Assembly: GCA_037833965.1 (NCBI GenBank)
Contig: AP031354.1
Coordinates: forward strand, 10,704,001 to 10,768,000
DNA: 64,000 nucleotides
Source of the DNA: Marchantia polymorpha subsp. ruderalis
Taxonomy: Eukaryota > Streptophyta > Marchantiopsida > Marchantiales > Marchantiaceae
Direction: 5' to 3'
Of the stretch, positions 17,108 to 25,941 are shown piece after piece. A model generated the notes under the pieces. It saw only the letters and a program-made list of their open reading frames with translations. It made no database searches and had not been told where the DNA came from. The translations under genes were made by a program, and so were the position numbers. Numbering within the stretch: position 1 is the stretch's first letter; every line of letters starts with the position of its first letter.

Positions 17108-19156
17108 TCGTGTACTTCTAGTCACTCGTGTACTTCTAGTCACTGGTTGTATTGGCCCTACAAAGTCAATGCCCCACTTTTCGAAAGGTGCTAGAGGCAT
17201 GATGGGAGTCAGGGGCCAGCGTGTTGTAGGCGTCGGTCTCCCCGTCCTCTGGCAACTGTCGCACTTGCGGATGTAATCGAGAACATCCTTAAACATGGTC
17301 GGCCACCAATACCCCGCATTTAGAATCTTTGTGACCGTGTTCCTGGTGGCATAGTGTCCACCCGCCTCCTCTGTATGCATCGCACTCACTATTCTTGGTA
17401 CTTCTGATTCCTCCAGGCATCTGCATAAGCGCTCATCTGCCATTTTCTTGAACAAAACCCCCTGCTGGAGTTGGTACGGGCCTGCCTTATGAATAAAGAC
17501 AGTTCGCTGTTCCAAATCCATGCCTACGGGACACTGGAGGGTTAGCAGATATCGATACAGGTCGGCATAGCGGGACTCATGTCCTGCAGACAACTGAAAT
17601 AACTCTTCATCTGGAAAATCGTCCACCAATTCCTCCTCTGTCGGCTGGGTCCATAATCGGGACAAGTAATCCGCATTTTCGTGGTGCACCCCTTTCCTGG
17701 TCTGGACTGTGTAGGTGAACTCTTGTAGTAACAACACCCACCTGGCGATCCGACCGGATAGGTCGGCTTTCTTGACTAGGTGTTGCAATGCGTAATGGTC
17801 CACATGGAACACAAACTCGTAGCAGATTAGGTAGTGACGGAACTTTTTACAGGAGTACACCATCCCCAACGCTTCTCTCTCAGTCGTGGTGTACTTCCGC
17901 TCTGCTAGAGACAGCTGTCGGCTCGCGAAGTAGATCGGGTAGTCCTTTTTGTTGTCATCCTTTTGACTCAGTACTACACCGATGGCGAATGCAGATGTGT
18001 CAACGTAAACATGGAATGGTCGATTCCAGTCTGGACTCCTTAGTACGGGAGCAGTCGTGAGTTTCGCTTTAAGAGCCTCAAATGCTGACTGCTGGTTCGC
18101 ACCCCAAGCATAAGGCTCGTCCTTCTTCAACAACTTGGTCAGGTCCGCTGCCAGTATTGCATACAGGTGTATGAATCTTCGGTAGTAGCCGACATGACCC
18201 AGGAATGCTCGCAGCTCTCTTAGATTCGTGGGTGGCTCAAGCTCGAGTATAACCTTGACCTTCTCGATGTCCACCGCAATGCCGTCTGCCGAGACCCGAT
18301 GACCCAACAAGATCCCACTAGTCATAAAGAAAAAGCACTTCTCGGGATGCAGTGATAAACTGCTCTCTCTACATTTATCGAAGGTCTGCTTCAAGTGACT
18401 TAGGTGTTCAGACCGCTTCCCAAAGACGCAGAAGTCATCTATGAATATTTCCAGGAACTTCCTCAGTTGTTCCTGGAAGATATTGGTCATCATCCGTTGA
18501 AAGGTGGCAGGCGCGTTGCACAGACCGAAGGGCATCTTGTGGTATGCGTAAGTTCCCCAGTCGGTTGTGAACGTAGTTTTATCCTTGTCCTGTTCCCGGA
18601 TAGACACCTGATTGTAACCTGAGAACCCATCCAGGAAGCTATAACATTCATGTCCTGCGACATGGTCTAGAATGGCATCCGTGAATGGTAACGGGTGATG
18701 ATCCTTGCGTGTTGCTGCATTCAACTTCCGGAAATCCTGACACACTCGTATCTTACCCGTCAACTTCTTGGGTACGATAACAATCGGCGACACCCACTCA
18801 CTGCTGAGCACAGGGTAAATAATACCAGCACTCAAGTACTTATCTATCTCCTCCTTAACTAGCAAGGAGTATTTTGGGTTGAGGCGATACTGGCGCTGTC
18901 GTATGGGTACTGAGTCGTCCAGTAAGTCGATACGGTGTTCCCCATACCGTGCAGGTATCCCCTTCATGTCTTCGATCTTCCAGGCGAAGACGTCGACATA
19001 ATGGCTAAGGAATGCCTGTACTTTCCTTAGCTCGTCTCCTCTCACTGCGCTTGATACCTTCAAGCACTTGTCGGGACTGAGTTGTACTTCGTGACAGTCA
19101 CTAGGGTCGACAATGCCCTCGGTGTGACTCGTCTCACTCCTTCCCAGTCCCACAGT
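17108..19156 (-). mobile_element. pol region of element B (RT, RNase H, integrase start)
   Basis: On the minus strand, in the same frame as gag: reverse transcriptase (GIIYPVLSSEWVSPIVIVPKK, YHKMPFGLCNAPATFQRMM, EIFIDDFCVFG in place of the classic YxDD box), RNase H (VYVDTSAFAIGVVLSQ, TTTEREALGMVYSCKKFRHYL) and the zinc-binding start of integrase (GGHYATRNT...CDSCQRTGR, then WGIDFVGP). The FLDGFSGYNQVSI and AGHECYSF motifs match the Athila/Tat branch of Ty3/gypsy. The region is incomplete at its 3' side, so B is broken, with about two internal losses in the element as a whole. Confidence 0.85.
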
Positions 19157-19165
19157 TAATTGCTA
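19157..19165 (-). promoter_or_regulatory. Putative gag/pol read-through site of element B (UAG-CAA-UUA)
   Basis: The gag-protease frame ends in UAG followed by CAA-UUA, and the same frame continues directly into pol with no nearby AUG. UAG-CAR-YYA is the tobamovirus-type read-through context, and gammaretroviruses are known to make Gag-Pol by UAG read-through. Element A has UAG-CAA-CUA at the matching place, so the context is kept in two diverged copies. Confidence 0.6.
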
Positions 19166-21973
19166 TTCGTCTTCCGGCTGAATAGCTTCCGGCTCTTCTT
19201 CTTCTCCCACCGAACAGCAGGCAACGAATCCCACGAAATAATCGGATTCGGTACCACTGGAATCCGATCGCGCGGTCGACTCACTGTCCCCGCCCGATGT
19301 GTAACCTGCACTTGTCGATGGGGTCTCTCCTTCGTGCCTGACCCTATTCCAGGGCACCGTAATGGTTTTGGTCGGTTCCGAAGGATGGGGAAACTTAAGG
19401 CGATGCCTTCGCCAATCACATCTGACTTGTGCGCCATATAGCCATGGTCGCCCGAGCACAACGTCATAGCCCTGCTTCATCATCGGTTGAAGGATGATAT
19501 ACGTTAACCGAAAGTCCGCACCCCCGATGATTGTCTTGACATTGCGCAGCATACCTGCAGGCATTCTCCGCGTTTGATCCGCTAATCTCAACACACGCTT
19601 CGAGGGTTCGTATTGACTGAACCCCAAGGCTCTCGCGGTATCCTCCGTCATTATGTTGACTCCTGATCCAGAGTCGATTGGCACCCTGCGTACACAACAC
19701 CCTGCTATTTCCACATCGATCTCCACTTGATATACTTGAGAGGATGTGGATGCGCGCGGCTTCCGCGGACGCCGTAGCGAAAGCATCAACATTCTCCGAT
19801 ACGTCTTATTGTCCTCCAAGAGCTGCTTGAACGTGATGTTCACTTTTCGACTCCCGAGATCTTCGACCAAGTCATAGTGGGCGCGTTGGGTCGCCGGGGT
19901 CGGCGGCGACGCTCTGCGAGGTTCCACGGTGGCTGCCATCTTCGCCCCAAGGGAGGATGTCAAGTCTGGCCGCGGTGGGTCCTTTTGAGTGCGGATCGCT
20001 TCCTTCAACAGGTTGGTTACCTCGTTGCGGATATCCGGAGCATAGTCCCGTTTCAGCAAGCGTACTGGCTCGTCCTCGGCTGCTGTCTGGGGGCGCACTG
20101 CTGGTGCCTCTCGCGTAGCCGAAGACTTCCGTGCAGGTCGCAAGTCGGACTTGCTGGATATCTTCTCCTTCCCTTTTCCCGTCCGGTCGTCGGTTCTCCG
20201 TTCGTGCTTGCGAGTGTCACGCTCTTGCTCCTTCGATTTCTTGGAACTACGAGTTTCGACCCGTGCGCACATAACCTCTTCAGCCGGCCATTCTTCGTCT
20301 TCGTCATCCCCGTCTGAACCTACTTCGACCTGGTTAACTTGGACGTCCTCCTTGGCAGGAGTGTTCACAAATCGTACCGCTGGCCGAGGGACTGGTGGCT
20401 GATCACACTCTGGCGCAGTATGCCCGGTCTTCTTGCAATTACTACATGTCGGAGCATAATCGTTTCGCCTTTTTGGATGGGGACACTGCGGTGAGAAGTG
20501 TCCAACTTCCCCGCAATTATAACAAGCTCGCGGTGGCGGTGGGTCAAACGTCCCTGGAGGTGCTCTCCGCCTCACGGGTACTGTAGTGGCCCGATCCACC
20601 GGAATATATCGTGGGACTTGCATTGCTAAAACTGCAGTAGGGGTAGGAACCGACTGGACGGTGTAGGCTGTCTCTTCGCTAGTCTCTCCATAGTACTGGG
20701 GGTGCTCTCCATAGTACGGTTGTGCCCACTCTACTGCGTTGACTGGATATGACGGACGGGTGGTAAGGCACTCGGTGTTTGCATGTCCCACCGCCCCGCA
20801 CGTAGTACACCATAAGTTCACTCGCACTCTCCCGGGTGATTTTCGGCGATCATGCCCGCCTACCACTTGAACCTTGAGATCGGCGAAGTCCTTCACAAGG
20901 GTCTCCATCTTCGAGGCTATGTCTCCCGGCGCTCTGTCCGTAGTCACTCGTCGGGTGCCCTTTTTCTTCGCTGACCCATGCTTCTTCCTCTTCTTCTCCT
21001 CCTCCGACGATGAGGTTTCCTCTTCTTCGGATGAGGAACGGTTCTCGTCCGAAGACGATTCCTCCGATGACGGAGTTGTACCTCTACGTCGTCTTCGCCC
21101 TCCCTTCGGTTTTCGCTCCTTCGACTCCCGTCTCTCTCTCCCTCTTCGGTTGAGAGTGGAAGTTTCGAAGGCTTCTGCCGATGCAATCACATCCTCAATA
21201 GTGTCGCACTTGCTGCGTCGGCAAAAAGTCTCCATGTCCCGAGTTAAACCGGTCACGTACCAATCCACAGCTTGTTGTACCGAGAAAGGGGACCCTGGTC
21301 CTGTTTTCGGTATTCTGTCAAGGAGGTCCAGAAATCTCTCAGTGTAGTCACGCAGACTCTCCTTCTTCTCTCGCTGCAAATTACGTAACTTTGTCAAAAC
21401 CCGGCTGTCGTAGCCGAGCTCGCGGAAGCGGCGAAGGAACTTCTCCTTCAGCTGGACCCATGTTGTCAACCCAGTCGGATCGATGCTCTCGTGATTGTAC
21501 CAACTCCTCGCTTTCTTCCGCAGAAGGCTTGGAAAGATCCTTAGTCGGTCGTCGTCTGCGATCTCGCGATTGGCAATAGACACCGATTCGAACAACTTGA
21601 TGTATGAATCTGCATCGTCGTCATCCCCACTCCCTTTATACTTTGGGTAGGAATGTTTAGTAATCGGCTGAGGTAGCCGCACATTGGCTTGTCCGTCCGC
21701 CATTGGTGTGTCTGTCGACGGTTCTCGGGCGGTCGGTTCTACTTCACGAGGCGGGTCCGTGCAAGGAATATCTAGTAGAACTGTAAGCACCAAGTTTGGG
21801 TCCGAGTCGCCGGGGGTAGGTTCCCCAAGAATGTCGGCCGAACTAGGCTTAGGTACTCTTTTTGGTGTTTTCTTGTTTTGACGCCGTATCTCTTCCACGG
21901 CCTTCTCTGAATCTCGTCGGAACCTGCGGACAGCTCTAGCACTTAGGTTGCTCCCGCTAGCCCCAGTCGACAT
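19163..21973 (-). CDS. gag-PR: gag-protease ORF of element B, 936 aa
   Basis: Minus strand, starting MSTGASGSNLSARAVRRF just inside the primer-binding site. A retrotransposon gag core lies at about residues 105-275 (YIKLFESVSIANRE, RARSWYNHESIDPTG, KEKFLRRFRELGYDSRVL, RDYTERFLDLLDRIP). It is followed by a Ser/Glu and Lys/Arg-rich tract, then three CCHC knuckles (CTTCGAVGHANTEC, CYNCGEVGHFSPQC, CSNCKKTGHTAPEC). The aspartic protease motif IDSGSGVNIMTE is near residue 765, with VVLGRPWLYG downstream. This is the structural protein and protease of a virus-like particle (family knowledge). Confidence 0.9.
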   Translation of the reverse strand: MSTGASGSNLSARAVRRFRRDSEKAVEEIRRQNKKTPKRVPKPSSADILGEPTPGDSDPNLVLTVLLDIPCTDPPREVEPTAREPSTDTPMADGQANVRLPQPITKHSYPKYKGSGDDDDADSYIKLFESVSIANREIADDDRLRIFPSLLRKKARSWYNHESIDPTGLTTWVQLKEKFLRRFRELGYDSRVLTKLRNLQREKKESLRDYTERFLDLLDRIPKTGPGSPFSVQQAVDWYVTGLTRDMETFCRRSKCDTIEDVIASAEAFETSTLNRRGRERRESKERKPKGGRRRRRGTTPSSEESSSDENRSSSEEEETSSSEEEKKRKKHGSAKKKGTRRVTTDRAPGDIASKMETLVKDFADLKVQVVGGHDRRKSPGRVRVNLWCTTCGAVGHANTECLTTRPSYPVNAVEWAQPYYGEHPQYYGETSEETAYTVQSVPTPTAVLAMQVPRYIPVDRATTVPVRRRAPPGTFDPPPPRACYNCGEVGHFSPQCPHPKRRNDYAPTCSNCKKTGHTAPECDQPPVPRPAVRFVNTPAKEDVQVNQVEVGSDGDDEDEEWPAEEVMCARVETRSSKKSKEQERDTRKHERRTDDRTGKGKEKISSKSDLRPARKSSATREAPAVRPQTAAEDEPVRLLKRDYAPDIRNEVTNLLKEAIRTQKDPPRPDLTSSLGAKMAATVEPRRASPPTPATQRAHYDLVEDLGSRKVNITFKQLLEDNKTYRRMLMLSLRRPRKPRASTSSQVYQVEIDVEIAGCCVRRVPIDSGSGVNIMTEDTARALGFSQYEPSKRVLRLADQTRRMPAGMLRNVKTIIGGADFRLTYIILQPMMKQGYDVVLGRPWLYGAQVRCDWRRHRLKFPHPSEPTKTITVPWNRVRHEGETPSTSAGYTSGGDSESTARSDSSGTESDYFVGFVACCSVGEEEEPEAIQPEDE

Positions 21974-22018
21974 TCACCGAGCATGGCTGCTCGTAAAAAC
22001 CCCGGTGTTGACGCAACT

Positions 22019-22037
22019 GTCCCCGGCAGCGGCGCCA
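22019..22037 (-). promoter_or_regulatory. Primer-binding site of element B (tRNA-Asp type)
   Basis: The minus strand reads TGGCGCCGCTGCCGGGGAC, complementary (one mismatch expected) to the 3' end of plant tRNA-Asp, 22 bp inside the 5' LTR end at 22060. This primer is typical of Athila elements. Confidence 0.8.
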
Positions 22038-23067
22038 AAAAGAAGTTGTCGGCTTCTTATGTAATAACCCACTAAAGGCTAAAACTGCAATATAGTGGTA
22101 GAAAGGTCGAACCCACAGGGACAGAGGAACACACAGGGTACAAAGTGTCACGTTTTAACAGACTATTGAGGAGTTTGAATTCTCAGGCGACTGTCACTCC
22201 CAGAAATACTGCAAGTGTCCACTCGGAGCGCACTCGGAGGTCGCACAGTGCAGCGTAACACACACACACACACACACCTGAAACTACAGAAACACAACCC
22301 AGAGATCCGTTAGGACCTCTACTCAAGATTTCAGGGGGGAAGTCTCTCGCGAGCACACTCGGCAAAGCTGCGGGTAGTGACTTCCAACTCCGGCTTTTAC
22401 AACACTTCCACTAGCTTGCTGCTAGTGTAGGAAACCCGGTTTGGACTGCCTACTTCGGATCGAAGTCACTCAGACGCGGTGAACAACACTCTCAACTCAC
22501 AAAACGCGCAGAGAACACAGGTCCACACTGAAGGACTCACTGTGAAACATTCCAGTAACACAACAACAGTCTATTGAAGAGTTTGAATTCTCAGGCACTT
22601 GTCATTCCCAGAAATACTACAGGGGTTACCCTCAAGACACCTGCTGCAGCGTAACCTGAATTTACAACCAAGGCTTACACGAAGTAGCAAAACTTCACTT
22701 TGGCATTCAGGGGAAAAATCCCAAGGAGTACAATCAGAAAGAAACACTCGAAGGTGTAGGGGCGAAACTGTTCAAGTATCTAACTAGTCACTGGCTCTGA
22801 GCATCGGCAGTCACCCGCAGGTGCAGATCCGAACTACTCAAGTCTCTAACCAATGTACTAGCTCTAAACATTCGGCCGAAGGCCTTCAGCTACAAAATGC
22901 GGAACGCTAAGTTGTAACTCCTCGTGCGTGGTGACAGAACTCAAGGACACAAACACGCAAAGGAAATGGGTTCCTGATCTATACTTCTGATGGGAAAGAA
23001 CCCCAGGCAAAACGCCTGGAACTATTTTATACCTTCTAAGTCCTACCTAACACTACACTGCACTACG

Positions 23068-24584
23068 CTACACGCCTGCACGGAACCACGCTACACTACA
23101 CTCCGCGGAACCTGTACTACGTCTCCTGCGCGGCCGACTGCCGCGCACTAACTCCCTACCCTGCCAATCTTCCGCTCGACTGCGCAATCCCAAACGCTGC
23201 AACGCCGCGGACACCTCCACTTCGAGGGCGGACATGGTATCCTGTGCCTTCGACAGAAAGGCATCGAGCTTCTTTGCTACCTTCCGCCGACTCCTACTGT
23301 CGCCTGACAACAACCCGGCTGCGCGCAATTCAAACTCACGCAGTGTGAGTTTCTCCTGCGCCTTCACTTCCCAGTGGGCGTAGCCCTTGAGACAGTGGGC
23401 GACACGCCTCGCCGTCTCCACCTTCGTGCGATCCGCCTCCTTCCTGCGATCCTCTTCAATTATCACTAATTGCGATTCGGCTTCAGCACGTTGCGCTCTC
23501 AATTCGCCACACTCTGACTGTAACCTGCGGATTAACTCTTCATCCGCCTGCCGTGCGAGCTGACATTGTTCCAACAACCGCGTCTGTCGCACGAGCTCCT
23601 CTGACAAAATCCGATTCTGGGCCTGCTCAGAAATGAGTGCTTCCTTGACCTTCACCTGCTCCTTGGTGAGCTCGTCCAGTTTCTCATCCTTCATCTTCTC
23701 GGAGTGCTTGTAGAATTTCTGATTAAGTTTGTACTGACCCCACAAGCATGCATGCTTCTCCTTCAATTCCCTCAACTCCTGGTCCACTCTAGCTAATAGC
23801 TTGCTGGTGTGGACTTTAGTGCGAGTCCGCCTGCGCACTAACTCGATGTAAGATCCCGGCTGGAGTGGGTCGGCGTATTTATCGACCTTGCGATCCAAGT
23901 ACCTCAGCAACGGAATCACCTGCTCAGAGAGCGCCGCCGCCGGCGCTCCAACAATCTCCTCCTCCTCCTCCTCGGTGTCTTCTGCTCCTGACATTTCTTC
24001 CGTGGAGCCTCCGTCGTCATCATCCGAGTGGAGAATTTCAGTCGCCATTGATTGCGTCGGCGACTGCCCCGAGTGGGGCTGCACGTCGTCGACGTGTGCT
24101 GCCTGCGAAGGCACGGCTGCAGCCTCGCTGCTCGTCGCCAAAATGTCTAAGGCGGAAGGCGAATGTACTCGTGCGGCATCCCCGTCACTCGCTTGTTGGT
24201 TGTCTACCGCGTCCTCTCTACCGCCGTCGGCCGCCGCCGAAGGCGATCGAGCGGAGGGTGGCTGCGCGGGGTTTGATTGCGCATCGCGCATCGAAGTTTC
24301 ATCCCGCGGACAGTCACTCCGCTCCTCCGTCTGTTGCTGCTCCCTTGATCGGTCCGTGGGGGCTGTGCCCGGCCCGTGCGCAGGCGCAATTGCCGGCGCC
24401 TTGTCCGCCGCAGGCGTAGCGCCGCGGACATCCATCGCCGAAGGCGACATGGCCGGGGGCCGCTCGCCCGATGTCCCTTGGCCTATAGGCCCTACCGCCG
24501 AAGGCGCATCTATCGGCGGACTTCCCGCCGATGGTGCGGCCTCCGCACGCTCCCTGCTCGTATCTCCTCGGCTCGAAGGCCCTG
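23068..24584 (-). CDS. U3-encoded protein of the B 5' LTR, C-terminal half (split by element A)
   Basis: This has the variable Ala/Pro/Ser-rich middle (MSPSAMDVRGATPAADKAPAIAP), an acidic stretch (DTEEEEEEIVGAPAAALSEQVIPLLRYLDRK), the coiled coil (LSEELVRQTRLLEQCQLARQADEELIRRLQSECGEL) and the C-terminal block CLKGYAHWEVKAQEKLTLREFELRAAG...LGLRSRAEDWQGREL. It ends 37 bp before the TATA box. The other half is at 40121-41749; the insertion of A separates them. Confidence 0.7.
24580..24584. repeat. Target-site duplication CCCTG, left copy (element A)
   Basis: CCCTG directly precedes TGTGGTAACA and is repeated at 40121-40125, directly after the 3' LTR. The undisturbed sequence (GAAGGCCCTGGCGCCGAAG) is seen in the other B LTR near 15078-15096. 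Confidence 0.95.
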
Positions 24585-25916
24585 TGTGGTAACACACTTT
24601 TTGTTTTTTTTGCAGAATTTAAACAATTTTAGAAAACTAGTACCAAAGCAGTGTTTGTAGCTAGAGAAGGGTACGCTAAATAGAGTGGATTGATGAGATC
24701 GTCACGAGGGCACAAAGAATCACGTAGTCGGATGTACCAACGCCAACGTCTTCGGCGCCTTCGGCAAAAGCTCCTTTTTGAGGTGTCTCTACTCACGCGC
24801 CTCTAGCGTATAAGGAAGCTACGCTTCCGGCGCAGACACCTCAGGAGGAGGTTTTGCTAAAAACGTCAGGAGAAGGGCCCGGACCTCTAAAGGCATCCGA
24901 CCATGAGTGCGCCTTCGGCGAAGCGCCGCTAGCGCGGAAAGGGAAAACCTTCATAACAATCGGGATACACGGTAGATCCAGTTGGTTGAAGTTGCATTAG
25001 AAAGAGCTCGGGACGCTCGTTCTAACGAGTCCAAGAGCGCCGGAGATGGATCAGGAATGGAGAAGTTATGAGCGTCGGAAAACTCGTAGCCGGACATGCG
25101 CCGTTCGCGCTAGGGTTCACAGCCGGAAAGGATTCCCGTACGCCCTCGGCGATGCGCCTTCGGCGGAATCACGCGCTCACAGGAGGAAACCAACTCAGAG
25201 TCGGAAGCGCCCTTGGCGGCTGTTCATGGAAGGAAAGCGCCGGTCGGATGTACGCCTCCGACGTGGCGCTGACGGCCGGATGCGCTGGCATGAGTTGCGC
25301 TGACGGATATGCGCTGGCAGCAACGGACGAAGCATAAAGGACAAAATAGGCGGTACGACTGCGCGCCGGCGTAATTCGCTCCGGCTGGATGTGTGCCTCC
25401 AGCAAGGCGCCGACGGATAATGAACGCACCAGCGGCGACACGCCTCCGGAGAAGGGCGGGTTAGGAAAAGACAACAGGGCCGACGTATACCCTGCAGCGG
25501 ACTCGAGTCCGGAAGGTGGCGGCGGCGGGAGAATTCAACGTTTAAGCATGCGAATGCGCGCAATGCGGAGACGTGAATTCGCGCATGCAAAGGGCGAACC
25601 GTTAAGCCGTATAGCCGGCTGCGTACGTTGCAACCAGTAAGAACGTTGGACGTTCTTGAAATCGGAGAAGAAAAGACTGCGCTCCAGTCTCATTCTCTCA
25701 TTCTTGACTTTGCGATTTCCAGTTCCAAGATTACGCGCAAGGGCGGAGCGACCTGCAGTGAGAGTAGAGAGTGCGGAGACGAGTTGCGCAAGGATCTTGG
25801 CGGACCTTGAAAGAATTGTGAGTAGCGATCTTGAACGAGCGCAGAGAGAGTGAGCAGTCAGTGCTTGAGTGGCCGACGCACAGTGGCGATTGTGAGAGAG
25901 CGAGCGAAAGGGAGAA

Positions 25917-25933
25917 CGTTTGTGTGTGTGCAG
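25917..25933 (+). promoter_or_regulatory. Possible splice acceptor just upstream of the U3 ORF start
   Basis: A GT-rich pyrimidine-alternating tract ending TGTGTGTGCAG (AG at 25932-25933, and 36595-36596 in the 3' LTR) lies 8 bp before the conserved ATG. It could serve a spliced subgenomic mRNA for the U3 ORF. The match is weak and it is not evident in LTR D. Confidence 0.25.
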
Positions 25934-25941
25934 GCAACGCA

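Larger units (their letters stand above)
22060..24584 (-). mobile_element. 5' LTR of element B, part 1 (R/U5 and part of U3)
   Basis: The LTR end TTATTACA (minus) is at 22060. R/U5 lies at about 22060-23000, with a CA microsatellite near 22257-22278. The TATA box is on the minus strand at 23025-23031 and the hairpin CCAGGC-GTTTT-GCCTGG at 23003-23019. Above it lies the C-terminal half of the U3 ORF. The LTR is interrupted at 24584 by element A and resumes at 40121. Both parts together give an LTR of about 5.4 kb. Confidence 0.85.

Noticed and set aside
22183-22365. Short ORFs in R/U5 that read through the CA microsatellite (also at 1764-2016, 28941-29342, 39604-40005)
   Set aside because: Translation of a microsatellite and leader sequence with no conserved protein between subfamilies.
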